From contig DYGG01000003.1 of NCBI GenBank assembly GCA_020724775.1, positions 47,183-111,182 on the forward strand: a stretch of DNA of 64,000 nt. Direction: 5' to 3'. This stretch comes from Ignavibacterium sp. (GTDB lineage: Bacteria; Zixibacteria; MSB-5A5; GN15; PGXB01). The notes beneath the pieces are model-generated. The model was not told the DNA's origin. It saw only the letters and a list, made by a program, of their open reading frames with translations, and did no database searches. The position numbers were made by a program, and so were the translations under genes. Below, one piece after another: positions 37,601 to 45,502 of this stretch (its first letter is position 1; every line of letters begins with the position of its first letter).

Positions 37601-38521
37601 TGTTGTGAGCCAGTAGCAGTTCTCCGCGGTATAGGGGTTCTGCAGGAAGACCGGCGCCGAATCGACCGGATACCTCCAACGGTCGGCGCCTTCGGCAAAA
37701 AACAGAAGGTAATCGGTGGCGTTGAAAAGCCCGTCGCCGCCGTCAAAGATACGAAGCGCGATCTCGTTAAGGGCCGGTCGGGGACGGTTATTCAGAACCG
37801 GCAGAGGCTCTCCGCCGCCGTTGAACAACCGCAAGGCGTCCGTCCGCAGGTTGGAAAGAGATAATCCTGCCGCCTGAAGATTCTGCGCGGTCACTCTAAC
37901 AATTCCTTCACGATTGATATCCAATCGATACCAGGTATCCGATGGCTCAAAAGGGTTCTGGGCAATCTTGGCAGCCGATTGCGGCATTTCATTTGCCCAG
38001 GAGATCATCTGTTCATAGTTTAGCACTGTCTGCGCCCAGATTCTATCAAACGTCGGGCTCATTCTGGTCCACTCATCGTCAGTCGTAACTTTATTGACTG
38101 TCTGAAAAGATATAGCCACCTCAACGGTCTGATAAATCTGGCCCAGTTGATAGGGGTATATATTAACTGTCGCGAGATTGAAACCACGAGAGCGAATCGA
38201 CGGCAGAATTTCCACCAGCCCTTTACCGGCATCACTTAATTCCGCAGAAGTAAGAGATTGCGGAAGAGGGCCAGAACTGCTGGCAGAAAGCAGTTGGGGC
38301 TCCGTACCGGAGGGAACTGCTATGACTACGGAGCGGAGCATTATCGCGCCGGGACTATTCGGTGTGACAAGGAGATATCTATCCGACTCGGAGACCTGCA
38401 GCCGGAAGGATATCAGGTTTCGGCCTGATGATACCAGTTCAATATCAGAAAGAGGTTCCGAAGCGACGGGAGAATAGAGAAAGGCAAAGCCTAAAAAGAG
38501 AAGGATAGTAATCTGGGTCAT
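34685..38521 (-). CDS. PorU-like type IX secretion sortase (C25 gingipain family) with T9SS-like tail
   Basis: A 1278-residue protein with a signal peptide. The C25 peptidase core spans about 540-900, with the catalytic pair His793 in 'INYAGHGNPD' and Cys828 in 'LVFTASCSIG', as in gingipains and PorU. The C-terminal 90 residues ('ELLNYPNPMSEETLFSFNL...GVYLYKV') form an FlgD-like domain. PorU removes the C-terminal domain of T9SS cargo and attaches it to A-LPS on the cell surface. It is directly followed by the PorV-like gene, the usual partner. The ATG has no SD but sits behind a hairpin with alternative pairings. Confidence 0.88.
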   Translation of the reverse strand: MTQITILLFLGFAFLYSPVASEPLSDIELVSSGRNLISFRLQVSESDRYLLVTPNSPGAIMLRSVVIAVPSGTEPQLLSASSSGPLPQSLTSAELSDAGKGLVEILPSIRSRGFNLATVNIYPYQLGQIYQTVEVAISFQTVNKVTTDDEWTRMSPTFDRIWAQTVLNYEQMISWANEMPQSAAKIAQNPFEPSDTWYRLDINREGIVRVTAQNLQAAGLSLSNLRTDALRLFNGGGEPLPVLNNRPRPALNEIALRIFDGGDGLFNATDYLLFFAEGADRWRYPVDSAPVFLQNPYTAENCYWLTTTGTFTAPAARIDSVSGSPVGTPDTIVTEGKFSLRFEQNKMLMYQNDTRIADYYTWYWSDQSAFTFFASVPNAILNRSAKVRLAARTAGTTLMVNNILAQQTYASPTEYIFSTDRLFPGFNRLTLGMTPNFDAPPFFNFCEISYDGNLAPSGDLLDFSFGDSLLLAEFHVADNFNAPPLIFDLNDPRSPRFIYGATTAADTIRFQYAVGDNYLNRFYLCPPGKAIQPLRITKYSRPDLMNAASQADLILIAPSAFLPALQEYRQYREQNSGITVKMAAVEEIMNQFSYGLNDPTAIRDFLKFAYESYPAPAPSAVLLVGDGNYDFENNLSTATADLLPPYIHPFDSTASDDNYVYFGLYGLLDSDTSYYQPDRGYDMMIARWPVKSVSELNVIMNKIRNYESSSNFGPWRATVTLVADDEIGAYDTESFHTRQTEELQRYHLPAAFYRNKIYLWDYPFDSNRQKPLVNDAIVRSINNGTLVINYAGHGNPDTWAHEHVFNRNTDLPRLQNSDRLTLVFTASCSIGFFDDPTREGMAEDLLRYPGGGAIATVAATRLVYAGENSDFNQQIFDVLFGGGNLSICEAFFAGKLIRQYSAGYPRPIRNDRTYAFFGDPFLKLGVPKYQINFSSLPDTLMALRRHDISGEIVDSITGNRVATDGTIDIFVYDSEIEKSYKVVNSSGQITDIVNYALAGSMIYRGTTEVTDGRFQFSFIAPLDIGYGGRGAKISLYGSFPNTDAFTLADSIPVSPHINPVTDSLGPSIAISFGDRTSFVSGDKIRSGEPLKIALEDQSGINLIGGSGHGIILTIDNQIENMRDLTDLFRYNPGSYTAGTITADIGALAPGRHTFNIKVWDNANNSQVVIFEAEVVAADKMMISELLNYPNPMSEETLFSFNLTGSARQVSLKIFTLSGRKIREISRDYVRADYHEFYRWNGTDDLGDRVANGVYLYKVTAASEATGEVVEAVGKVVVN

Positions 38522-38528
38522 AAAGAAA

Positions 38529-38558
38529 CCGGGTCACTCAACCCGGCCCTTAACCCGG
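38529..38558 (-). promoter_or_regulatory. Alternative hairpin in the porU-like 5' leader
   Basis: Just before the ATG, one CCGGGT copy (38529-38534, forward) can pair with either of two ACCCGG copies (38541-38546 and 38553-38558). The two pairings are mutually exclusive and would place the start region in different structures. No SD sequence is visible between the hairpin and the ATG. Confidence 0.5.
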
Positions 38559-38691
38559 CAGGATTAACAAGCCGATTTTCGGTTAGAGGGCCGACGAAGA
38601 ATCTAATTTTTCCTCATTTTCAAAAAACAGTAGTCCTTTAACCGATTAATCGATACTTTTTCTCCTTCTCTTAACTTATATAATCTCAGTC

Positions 38692-38719
38692 AATATATAA
38701 GGTTCCCATGATAAGTCAA
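38692..38719 (-). promoter_or_regulatory. Sigma-70-like promoter of the T9SS operon
   Basis: TTGACT (38719-38714), a 16-nt spacer and TATATT (38697-38692) on the minus strand. The predicted +1 is near 38685, which gives a leader of about 164 nt for the porU-like gene. Confidence 0.6.
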
Positions 38720-38943
38720 GTCGGCCATTGATTAAATGACACTAACTTTATCGGCTCATTCACGCAAATAGTTCGCCAAAATCACTTGCCGGGAGAGCCA
38801 ATTGCTCAACAGGCATATTTCTCAATGACTTAGCGGTCTTCTTCAAACGTGGACTCGGTCCAGACACTCATCACGTCGGCAAAATTCTGCATATTATTAG
38901 TTCCGGACAAGCAGTCGCAGAGATTGCACCTGAAACGGTTGGA

Positions 38944-40350
38944 CTACTTTACGGAGATTCCTTTGGGGGCAATCTCATCTAACTCCACGGTGAAGTGTCT
39001 CAAGTAGGTCGCCTGTCGGGTTATCTTGAATCCGCCAATCTGGTCTTTTCGGTTCCCGATTCTGCCGACAATCTCCGCTACATAGTCAAGGTGCGATGCG
39101 GTGTAAACTCTCCGCGGTACCGCCAGCCTGACCAGTTCTCGTGCCGCATGAATTTCTTCTCCGGTGTTCGGGTCATACCCCCCGAACATCAGGGAACCTA
39201 TTTCAACCGCTCTTATTCCCCCCTCGCGGTATAGTTCTACCGTAAGAGCCTGTCCCGGAAAGTGACGGTTCGGGATATGCGGCAGGAATCTGGCGGCATC
39301 GATAAAAATAGCGTGACCACCGCTTGGTTTTATAATCGGCGCTCCGGCTCTTTCCAGAATTCTTCCAAAGTAGGCAACTTGTCCGATACGATATTCAAGA
39401 TAGTCTTCATTGAGCGCTTCCTGTAACCCGACAGCGACGGCATCGATATCGCGCCCCGACATACCACCATACGTCGGAAACCCTTCGATGATTATCAGCA
39501 GTTCGATAATTCTTCGGGCTAAGTCGTCATCATTCACGGCAGCGAATCCACCCATATTAGCCAGGCCATCCTTTTTGGCGGACATTAGAGCGCCGTCGGC
39601 GTACGAAAATAGTTCCAGAGCAATCTCTTTTATGCTCTTATTCTGATACCCCGGTTCATACTGCTTAATAAAATAGCAATTTTCCGCATAGCGGGCGCAG
39701 TCAAAAAAGAAGAGTATGCCGTTCTCCTTGCAGAGAGCGGCAGTCTCCCTGATATTTGACATCGATACCGGCTGTCCCCCCATGGAATTATTGGTGACGG
39801 TCATAAATACCGCCGGTATCCTGTCGGCTCCCTTCTCTTCGATAAACCTTCTCAGCCGCAAGGTATCCATATTCCCTTTGAAAGGGAGTTCTTCATCACT
39901 GGACGCTTCTGGACAGGGGAAATCGATCGGGATGCCCCCTTTGTGCGATACATTGGCGCGGGTCGTATCAAAATGGGTATTGTTGGGGATATAGTCCCCT
40001 TTCTTCAGAATAGAACTGAAGAGAACATTCTCCGCGACTCTTCCCTGATGAGTTGGAATAATATGTTTCTTCCCAGTGATATCCCGGACAATGCTTTCGA
40101 ACCTGTAAAAAGAGCGGGCGCCGGCATACGATTCATCCCCCATCATAAGCGCCGCCCATTGCTGATTCGACATTGCCCCGGTGCCGGAATCAGTCAAGAG
40201 GTCAATATATATATCCTGTGCTTTAATCTTAAAGACATTATATTTTGCCGCTCGTAACACCTCTTCCCGCTTTTCACGCGGCAGAAGCGCTATCGGCTCG
40301 ACCGCCTTTATTCGGAACGGTTCCGCCGGATGCTTGAATTTATCCATCAT
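38944..40350 (-). CDS. tnaA: Tryptophanase (PLP-dependent beta-eliminating lyase)
   Basis: A 468-residue enzyme of the tryptophanase/tyrosine phenol-lyase family. The N terminus has 'AEPFRIKAVEPIALLPREKRE', the PLP lysine is Lys260 in 'LMSAKKDGLANMGG', and 'LLTDSGTGAMSNQQWAALMMGDESYAG' is a family block. Where tyrosine phenol-lyase has an arginine for phenol binding, this has Ile in 'GIRAVEIGSLMFG', as in tryptophanase. It should convert L-tryptophan to indole, pyruvate and ammonia. GGGAG precedes the ATG. It follows the asparaginase gene by 49 bp, so they may be cotranscribed. There is no tna leader-peptide region of normal size. Confidence 0.88.
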   Translation of the reverse strand: MMDKFKHPAEPFRIKAVEPIALLPREKREEVLRAAKYNVFKIKAQDIYIDLLTDSGTGAMSNQQWAALMMGDESYAGARSFYRFESIVRDITGKKHIIPTHQGRVAENVLFSSILKKGDYIPNNTHFDTTRANVSHKGGIPIDFPCPEASSDEELPFKGNMDTLRLRRFIEEKGADRIPAVFMTVTNNSMGGQPVSMSNIRETAALCKENGILFFFDCARYAENCYFIKQYEPGYQNKSIKEIALELFSYADGALMSAKKDGLANMGGFAAVNDDDLARRIIELLIIIEGFPTYGGMSGRDIDAVAVGLQEALNEDYLEYRIGQVAYFGRILERAGAPIIKPSGGHAIFIDAARFLPHIPNRHFPGQALTVELYREGGIRAVEIGSLMFGGYDPNTGEEIHAARELVRLAVPRRVYTASHLDYVAEIVGRIGNRKDQIGGFKITRQATYLRHFTVELDEIAPKGISVK

Positions 40351-40399
40351 TTTCTCCCGTTATTCCCTGGAAAATTTCATTTAGACCAGCCTGATAACT

Positions 40400-41422
40400 T
40401 CATCTGCCGACTGCCGGCGTTTTCACAAGAGTGAAATCTGCAACAATTCTTCCTGTCAGCATCTTACGATAGTTTCTTATTTCCGGATTATAGAAAGGCT
40501 GAAGCAGCGCCATATCTTCGATTTTCAGCAATCCCAGTTGCTTTAATACCTCAATACAGACTGTATATAACGCCCGCGGATTGCCATCGTCAATTTTGAC
40601 GGCAATTCCGAGTGACGGTTCAGCGAAGCCGATCCCCTGAATCGCTTCCGCTCCCCCTTTGCAGATAATATTGCCCGGAAACGTGCGCATCAGCGCCAGG
40701 TCGAACCGTCCTTCCCCGGAAAACATCTCCGGAAATTCGGTCATCGCCGCCTTCACCCGTTTCAATCCGAATGAAATCTCCGGCGCGCCACCGTCACCGA
40801 CAGCCAGTTTGCAAAAGGCATTCGCGGTGTGACGCAGCGGCAGCCCAAAATTGGGGGCAGAACAGCCGTCAATCCCTATCAGAACCTGACTCTTGTCAAC
40901 TCCATACATCTTAGCCGCTGTCTCAAGAACCATCGATTGTGCCTCGGAGCGAACCTCCAGATATTCCTCGATACTCCTTCCCAAGAACTTTGTCAGTGCC
41001 AGGAAACCGGAGTGCTTCCCCGAACAATTATGCCGCAGCGGGTCCAAATGTTCATCACGCTTTGGGTATTCCCCATTCATTTGCATAAAAAGAGGCAGGT
41101 GGGTGCCGCATTTGAGACGGTCCGGCGAAACGTCTATCTTTTCCAGGTTGGCAAGAACCACTTCCCGATGGTGGTCGGTTCCGGCATGGGAGCCGCACAT
41201 TATCGACAGTTGCTTGGGGCTAAAGCCGAAATGGTCCGCAGCGCCGGTCAGGACAAGCGGAAGAACCTGAAAAGGCTTGGCAGAAGAGCGGACAAAGGTG
41301 AAAAAGTCTGGGTCGCCGACATAATGGATCAATTCCCCCTTCTTATTGACAACAGCGACAGAGCCATAATGGACCGACTCTTCCCTATCCCCTCTAAACA
41401 CTCTCGCAACCAATGTCGGCAT
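40400..41422 (-). CDS. Asparaginase II family protein (Rhizobium-type)
   Basis: A protein of about 340 residues. The ATG at 41422 has GGAG 6 nt upstream; the six-residue extension has no ribosome site. It has the motifs of the ansA/AsnII family: 'RSSAKPFQVLPLVLTGAADHF', 'CGSHAGTDHHREVV' and 'LRHNCSGKHSGFLALTKFLG'. These are serine/lysine enzymes, unrelated to the bacterial type I and II amidohydrolases; they hydrolyse L-asparagine to aspartate and ammonia. With tnaA it makes an amino-acid breakdown unit. Confidence 0.88.
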   Translation of the reverse strand: MPTLVARVFRGDREESVHYGSVAVVNKKGELIHYVGDPDFFTFVRSSAKPFQVLPLVLTGAADHFGFSPKQLSIMCGSHAGTDHHREVVLANLEKIDVSPDRLKCGTHLPLFMQMNGEYPKRDEHLDPLRHNCSGKHSGFLALTKFLGRSIEEYLEVRSEAQSMVLETAAKMYGVDKSQVLIGIDGCSAPNFGLPLRHTANAFCKLAVGDGGAPEISFGLKRVKAAMTEFPEMFSGEGRFDLALMRTFPGNIICKGGAEAIQGIGFAEPSLGIAVKIDDGNPRALYTVCIEVLKQLGLLKIEDMALLQPFYNPEIRNYRKMLTGRIVADFTLVKTPAVGR

Positions 41423-41569
41423 AGATCTCCAGTATATCAACTCTGGCTTAAGATATACAATTCGCGGGTAATGTCTACAATAAAAGGGGCTCGGACAGGG
41501 TTGTCTTATTCGGACAAATTCTGTTTTGATAATTCCGGACTAGCCTGTCAGACGCTGAATGTGACCCGA

Positions 41570-42223
41570 CTATACGCCTGAAGATTCAAATGGGAGGGCT
41601 TGCTCGATGTACGGGTGAAGTTGCTTCAAAAGAGCCACCCCTTTATTCGTTGCGGCATCTATATCTCCGTCGGGGGCATCAACGGTCAGACGGACAATGG
41701 CAATGTCGTTAGGCCGAAGCAAGAGGGAGTTTTTGGCACGGTCGAGCAGGAGCATATATTCATTGCGGATGATTCCAATACGACTCTGATACCAGTACAG
41801 CACTACCGAGCTGTTAGTTTTGCTGGCGATAAGCATATTGTTTATCACTATGGGGGGGCGCCCCGGCAGGTCCACTTTTAAAGGCGATATCTTCTCGATT
41901 CGCCATCCCCCACCCGGCAGGCAATGCTTGGGAGAATGAACCGACCCGCCGAAACGTTGCGATTGGAAATAGGCGATGAAAAGACCCGCATGCTCTCCTT
42001 TGCTGGAAACAAAATCACGGTAGGTGGTGGTATCGGCATTCAGGATTTCATAGACTTCCTGCGTGAAGAATTTTTCCTGCCCCCAATAACCGCCAATTTC
42101 GTTTGGTATCAGATTGAAGTCCGGTCCCCGTTCGGGAATATTGGCGCTAAAACGGAGGAGGTTACCAAAGAATCCTCCGACAACCAGGATTCCGATGACC
42201 ACAAAATAATGGGGCTTTTTCAT
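41570..42223 (-). CDS. epsI: EpsI-like exosortase-associated protein
   Basis: A 217-residue protein with one N-terminal membrane helix and the EpsI signature 'SVHSPKHCLPGGGWRIE' (Cys101), followed by 'VVLYWYQSR'. In exosortase systems EpsI either forms the C-terminal part of the exosortase or lies beside it, and takes part in exopolysaccharide or PEP-CTERM processing. The partner exosortase is not in this window; the genes on both sides are unrelated. No SD lies before the ATG. Confidence 0.85.
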   Translation of the reverse strand: MKKPHYFVVIGILVVGGFFGNLLRFSANIPERGPDFNLIPNEIGGYWGQEKFFTQEVYEILNADTTTYRDFVSSKGEHAGLFIAYFQSQRFGGSVHSPKHCLPGGGWRIEKISPLKVDLPGRPPIVINNMLIASKTNSSVVLYWYQSRIGIIRNEYMLLLDRAKNSLLLRPNDIAIVRLTVDAPDGDIDAATNKGVALLKQLHPYIEQALPFESSGV

Positions 42224-42248
42224 TGGCGTTATTTAAATGCTTTCTTTA

Positions 42249-42280
42249 GAGATGCCCGGCATTCAGCCACCCGGCATCTC
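42249..42280. terminator. Hairpin after the FN3/beta-helix gene
   Basis: GAGATGCC (42249-42256) and GGCATCTC (42273-42280) form an 8-bp stem with an internal shorter stem (GGC/GCC). It lies just past the stop of the gene at 42289 and before epsI. There is no T tract, so it may stabilise mRNA or act as a weak terminator. Confidence 0.4.
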
Positions 42281-42288
42281 CTGCGAAG

Positions 42289-45102
42289 TTATCGAATTAA
42301 CAAAATCTTGCCTCTCATATCGGTCCCTTCAATCTGCCATAAATAGGAGCCGGAAGCAACCGGATTTCCATCGGAATTTTTGCCGTCCCAGGTCACTTCC
42401 CCGCCGGTAATATTGGAGAACTGACGAATAATAGCGCCGGAAACCGACATTATCATGAGACTGGAACTTTCCGGAATCTCGGTGAAGGTTGCCACCTGCC
42501 CGCGCGATGGTTTGAAAGGATTGGGATAGGCGTGTACCGCCGGCTCGATAGTGAAAGTGGCAACGTCACTGTAACTGTAATCATTCGCCTTTACCCGCCA
42601 GAAGTAAGTTGTATTGGCTGTCAGGGAAGAATCAATCTTCCATGCCGTCGATGATTTTGCCGCATCCTGAGGAACCGCCGGCGAAAGCACGGCGGTTGAC
42701 AGGAAAAAAGAGTCGGTCGCAACTTCAAAGAAGAAAGCCACATCCCCGGGAATCTCGAGATTGCGGACCATTAGAGTCGGTTTCGAAGTGTTCACCACAG
42801 TATGACTCCGGGGACTGACCAGCACTGCCTGAAAGTCATCCTCACCGAGCGAAATGCTGTCCTGGGCTCTCGCTGAAGGGACATTAGACAGCACCGAAGT
42901 ATTGCCGATTTCATCGAGGCTCTTGATGGCAAAATAATAAGTTTGGCCCGGTGTCAGGCCGCTCATCAGAACCGACTGCGAAACCCCGGCTGACATCGGC
43001 ACCGGCTCACCGGTGAAAGGGGTGGCGCCTGCCCAATTGCCGTCGGAGATTGCGGCAGTCGAATAGCGCAAATCGTACTGGGCGGCGGTGCCAGTATAGC
43101 CGTCGTCACCGGGAGCCGTCCAGCTCAGGAACACTTCACCGGCATTGAATCCCGGAGCGGCGCCAAGATTATTGATTCTTCCGGGCGCAACTGAATCGGC
43201 CACGTCACTTCCGGCTGTATTTAGAAGCGTGATATTGACAGATTTAGCATTCCACCGCACCTGGTAATTCAGCAGGGTGCTGTCGGTTCCTTTTTTCGCT
43301 TTGATCCGGAACGGGTTGAAATTGGTGGAGTCAGCCACTCCTACAGCGGCGTTGCATTCCCACCAATAGGTGACATCAGACACTAAGCGACCACTGCCGC
43401 CGGTGGAGCCCTGCGCCACCACGCGGTTATAGTTATTGGTAACCCAGACATCGGCGTTGGTCACCGGCTTGCCGTTATTGCCGATTACATTCACCTGGAG
43501 CGTAACACGCAAGCCGATACTCAGGGAATCGGGCTCGTTATCATCCATGAATATGGAAGTGTCGTACATGTTCCCTTCGAAATTGCCGTTCCGAATCACA
43601 TTGTTGTAGGCATGGTGCGTCGCCCCGGCACCATAACCGACATAGAAAGTGTAATTATCGTTCAAACTGCGTCCGCCGGTATATGCCCGATAGGTGCAGT
43701 TGTCCATCGTGACATTACCACCATGCCCGTTGAAAAATCCCCAGCGAATCGCCACGCTCTCCGATTCAAAGATATTGTTGCGGATAACGATGTTGGGAAG
43801 ATTCATATGGAATTCATCAAACATTATACAGGCGCCATGGGCGTTGCTGGTTCCATAATGAGGTGTAAATCCGGTGGTATAGTACATTTTGACATGATTC
43901 CGCTCGATTATCAGATCACTGCCGGGACCGGTCAGACGAAAGCCGGACATAGGCCCGATATCGATAGCCGAGGTATTGCGAACCGTATCACCGATACAGA
44001 CGATAGAATTGCTGTCCACCCAGATGTTAGACCAGTTCGCCTGACGAATGAGGATGCCATTAACCGTAGCCTCCTCGCCGTCATACCCCTGATGCACAAT
44101 CATGTCGTTGCCATAGATATAAAGGCAACTGTCCGGGTGGCGGAGATTCATACCGTCAACTTCAGCGATAAATATTCCGCGGCCGCCAAGGAAATCGGTG
44201 CCGCTCCGTATTCGGTTGTTGCGAATCTTAACTCTTATTGCTCCCGGGTCGCCACGGACCGAGATAGCATATCGTTGCGCCGCAGAAGTCGGGAATCTGC
44301 TACCTAAATCATTTCGGCCGTCAACTATGATATAGTTATTGAAAATGTCAGCCACTGTATTTGAACCATTGATATAAAATGCGGTCCAGTGGGCGCAAAT
44401 GGTGGAGCAATTTCTGATGGCGATATGGTAGTCAAAGTCGGTCCAGGACGGGTCAACAATGTTGTGAGACGAGGATACTATCATAGAGTTATCAATCCAA
44501 ATTTGGCGGTCCCCAAATGAACGCATACTATCATCAAATTTGCAGTTATTGAAAAGTATGTTGTAGGTATTGGCGCCGTCATAGAGAATCTTGCTGTTGC
44601 GACCAAAGACGCGGAAATAGACATTGTCATAGGTGATATTTCGTCCGCCGGAGCCATGCCGCACAGCCGAAGCCCAGGTATGCAGCGAGGGGGTATTCTT
44701 GACCGTATCCGGTGCATTATGAATTACAAAACCGTTCTTGACCATAACGTTGTATATGCCGGTGGCGCGAAGATTGAGCCCTATTGGCCCCTGCATCGGT
44801 GATGTGCCGGTGGTGCCGGTGTAAATTATGCCGAAGTTTATCCGCTTGTTATTCAGGTCCAGAACTACGTCATGCACATTGGTACTGAAAACAATCGCAT
44901 CCCGGTCGGCCGAAAGGTTATCCACATTGACAATGACGGTGTCATAATTGTCGGCCGTGGTGATGGTATCCGGCAATGACGTAATATACCGTATCGCCGC
45001 TTCCGCCGGGGAAACCATCAACAGGACGAGCGCCAGTATTGACAGACCGGCAGATATCCTGCCGATTTTCCACCGGGACAATCTATTAATCGGGCTGTGC
45101 AT
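42289..45102 (-). CDS. Secreted right-handed beta-helix + FN3 protein with T9SS-like C-terminal domain
   Basis: A 937-residue protein with GGAGG 5 nt before the ATG and a signal peptide. Residues about 70-540 are parallel beta-helix repeats rich in Asn and His ('NIIVRNNIFESESVAIRWG', 'SDLIIERNHVKMYY', 'NSIVCIGDTVRNTSAIDIG'). An FN3 module near 640-760 ('APGRINNLGAAPGF...LSWTAPGDDG') matches one in the gene at 57572. The tail ('VHAYPNPFKPSRGQV...GSYLWQIEG') is the FlgD-like sorting domain. The role may be carbohydrate-active or adhesive; no lyase catalytic residues were identified. Confidence 0.75.
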   Translation of the reverse strand: MHSPINRLSRWKIGRISAGLSILALVLLMVSPAEAAIRYITSLPDTITTADNYDTVIVNVDNLSADRDAIVFSTNVHDVVLDLNNKRINFGIIYTGTTGTSPMQGPIGLNLRATGIYNVMVKNGFVIHNAPDTVKNTPSLHTWASAVRHGSGGRNITYDNVYFRVFGRNSKILYDGANTYNILFNNCKFDDSMRSFGDRQIWIDNSMIVSSSHNIVDPSWTDFDYHIAIRNCSTICAHWTAFYINGSNTVADIFNNYIIVDGRNDLGSRFPTSAAQRYAISVRGDPGAIRVKIRNNRIRSGTDFLGGRGIFIAEVDGMNLRHPDSCLYIYGNDMIVHQGYDGEEATVNGILIRQANWSNIWVDSNSIVCIGDTVRNTSAIDIGPMSGFRLTGPGSDLIIERNHVKMYYTTGFTPHYGTSNAHGACIMFDEFHMNLPNIVIRNNIFESESVAIRWGFFNGHGGNVTMDNCTYRAYTGGRSLNDNYTFYVGYGAGATHHAYNNVIRNGNFEGNMYDTSIFMDDNEPDSLSIGLRVTLQVNVIGNNGKPVTNADVWVTNNYNRVVAQGSTGGSGRLVSDVTYWWECNAAVGVADSTNFNPFRIKAKKGTDSTLLNYQVRWNAKSVNITLLNTAGSDVADSVAPGRINNLGAAPGFNAGEVFLSWTAPGDDGYTGTAAQYDLRYSTAAISDGNWAGATPFTGEPVPMSAGVSQSVLMSGLTPGQTYYFAIKSLDEIGNTSVLSNVPSARAQDSISLGEDDFQAVLVSPRSHTVVNTSKPTLMVRNLEIPGDVAFFFEVATDSFFLSTAVLSPAVPQDAAKSSTAWKIDSSLTANTTYFWRVKANDYSYSDVATFTIEPAVHAYPNPFKPSRGQVATFTEIPESSSLMIMSVSGAIIRQFSNITGGEVTWDGKNSDGNPVASGSYLWQIEGTDMRGKILLIR

Positions 45103-45288
45103 CCTACCTCCTTATTCGATTCAATGACCTACTGGCAGGGAAATCAAGAAGAAGATTCCCACTCCTCTTATACCCTTCATCTCATCTTAATCGGTAAATT
45201 ATTTGACAACTAAAATGGTTCTGTTTTTCCGCACAACGACAAGACGAAGATATGACCAATCTGCCGCACCAAAAAGATACGGCTGTTA

Positions 45289-45310
45289 ATATTGTGACTG
45301 TCAACAATAT
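45289..45310. promoter_or_regulatory. Inverted repeat, candidate operator
   Basis: ATATTGT (45289-45295) and ACAATAT (45304-45310) form perfect 7-bp arms around GACTGTCA. It covers +1 to +22 of the candidate promoter with -10 at 45317-45322. It lies about 190 bp upstream of the beta-helix gene. Confidence 0.45.
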
Positions 45311-45316
45311 GAAAAA

Positions 45317-45322
45317 ATTATA
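45317..45322 (-). promoter_or_regulatory. Candidate -10 box (TATAAT) for the beta-helix gene
   Basis: A perfect TATAAT on the minus strand. The nearest -35-like hexamer is TTGAAA at a 19-nt spacing, so the promoter is uncertain. The inverted repeat begins at the predicted +1. Confidence 0.4.
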
Positions 45323-45502
45323 GTACATCACACAAGTATTATTTCAAAAAATGTGCCGTCCCGCAAGCATTGCAACGATTTCCTAAGTCGATAAGTGTCA
45401 ATCTTTTGTTCATTAAACCGGATTCCTCGTCCCGTGAAAAATTGTTCGAAATCCCCGATATGTTCACTTTCTGAACGGCTTTCCTGTCGATTCTTTCAGA
45501 CC

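Larger units (their letters stand above)
38522..38943. other. Intergenic region: T9SS promoter, leader, and 200 bp of unassigned sequence
   Basis: This 422-bp gap holds the porU-like promoter (38692-38719) and an estimated 160-nt leader with the alternative hairpin. From about 38750 to the tnaA stop no gene is called. The plus frame is open for about 75 codons without a start codon, ending inside tnaA. On the minus strand the sequence past the tnaA TAG stays open for 37 codons with a CNLCDC stretch. Neither has a ribosome site or family match that I recognise. Confidence 0.5.
45103..45502. other. Intergenic region upstream of the beta-helix gene
   Basis: A 400-bp AT-rich gap between a glycosyltransferase stop (45503) and the beta-helix gene start (45102). 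It holds the -10 box and inverted repeat described separately; no further gene or RNA was recognised. It contains several TTGACA hexamers (for example at 45203 on plus and 45398 on minus) without matching -10 boxes. Confidence 0.6.

Noticed and set aside
38833..38946. Readthrough of the tnaA TAG (pyrrolysine-like) into a 37-codon frame.
   Set aside because: The tryptophanase is full length before the TAG, and no tRNA-Pyl or PylS is visible.
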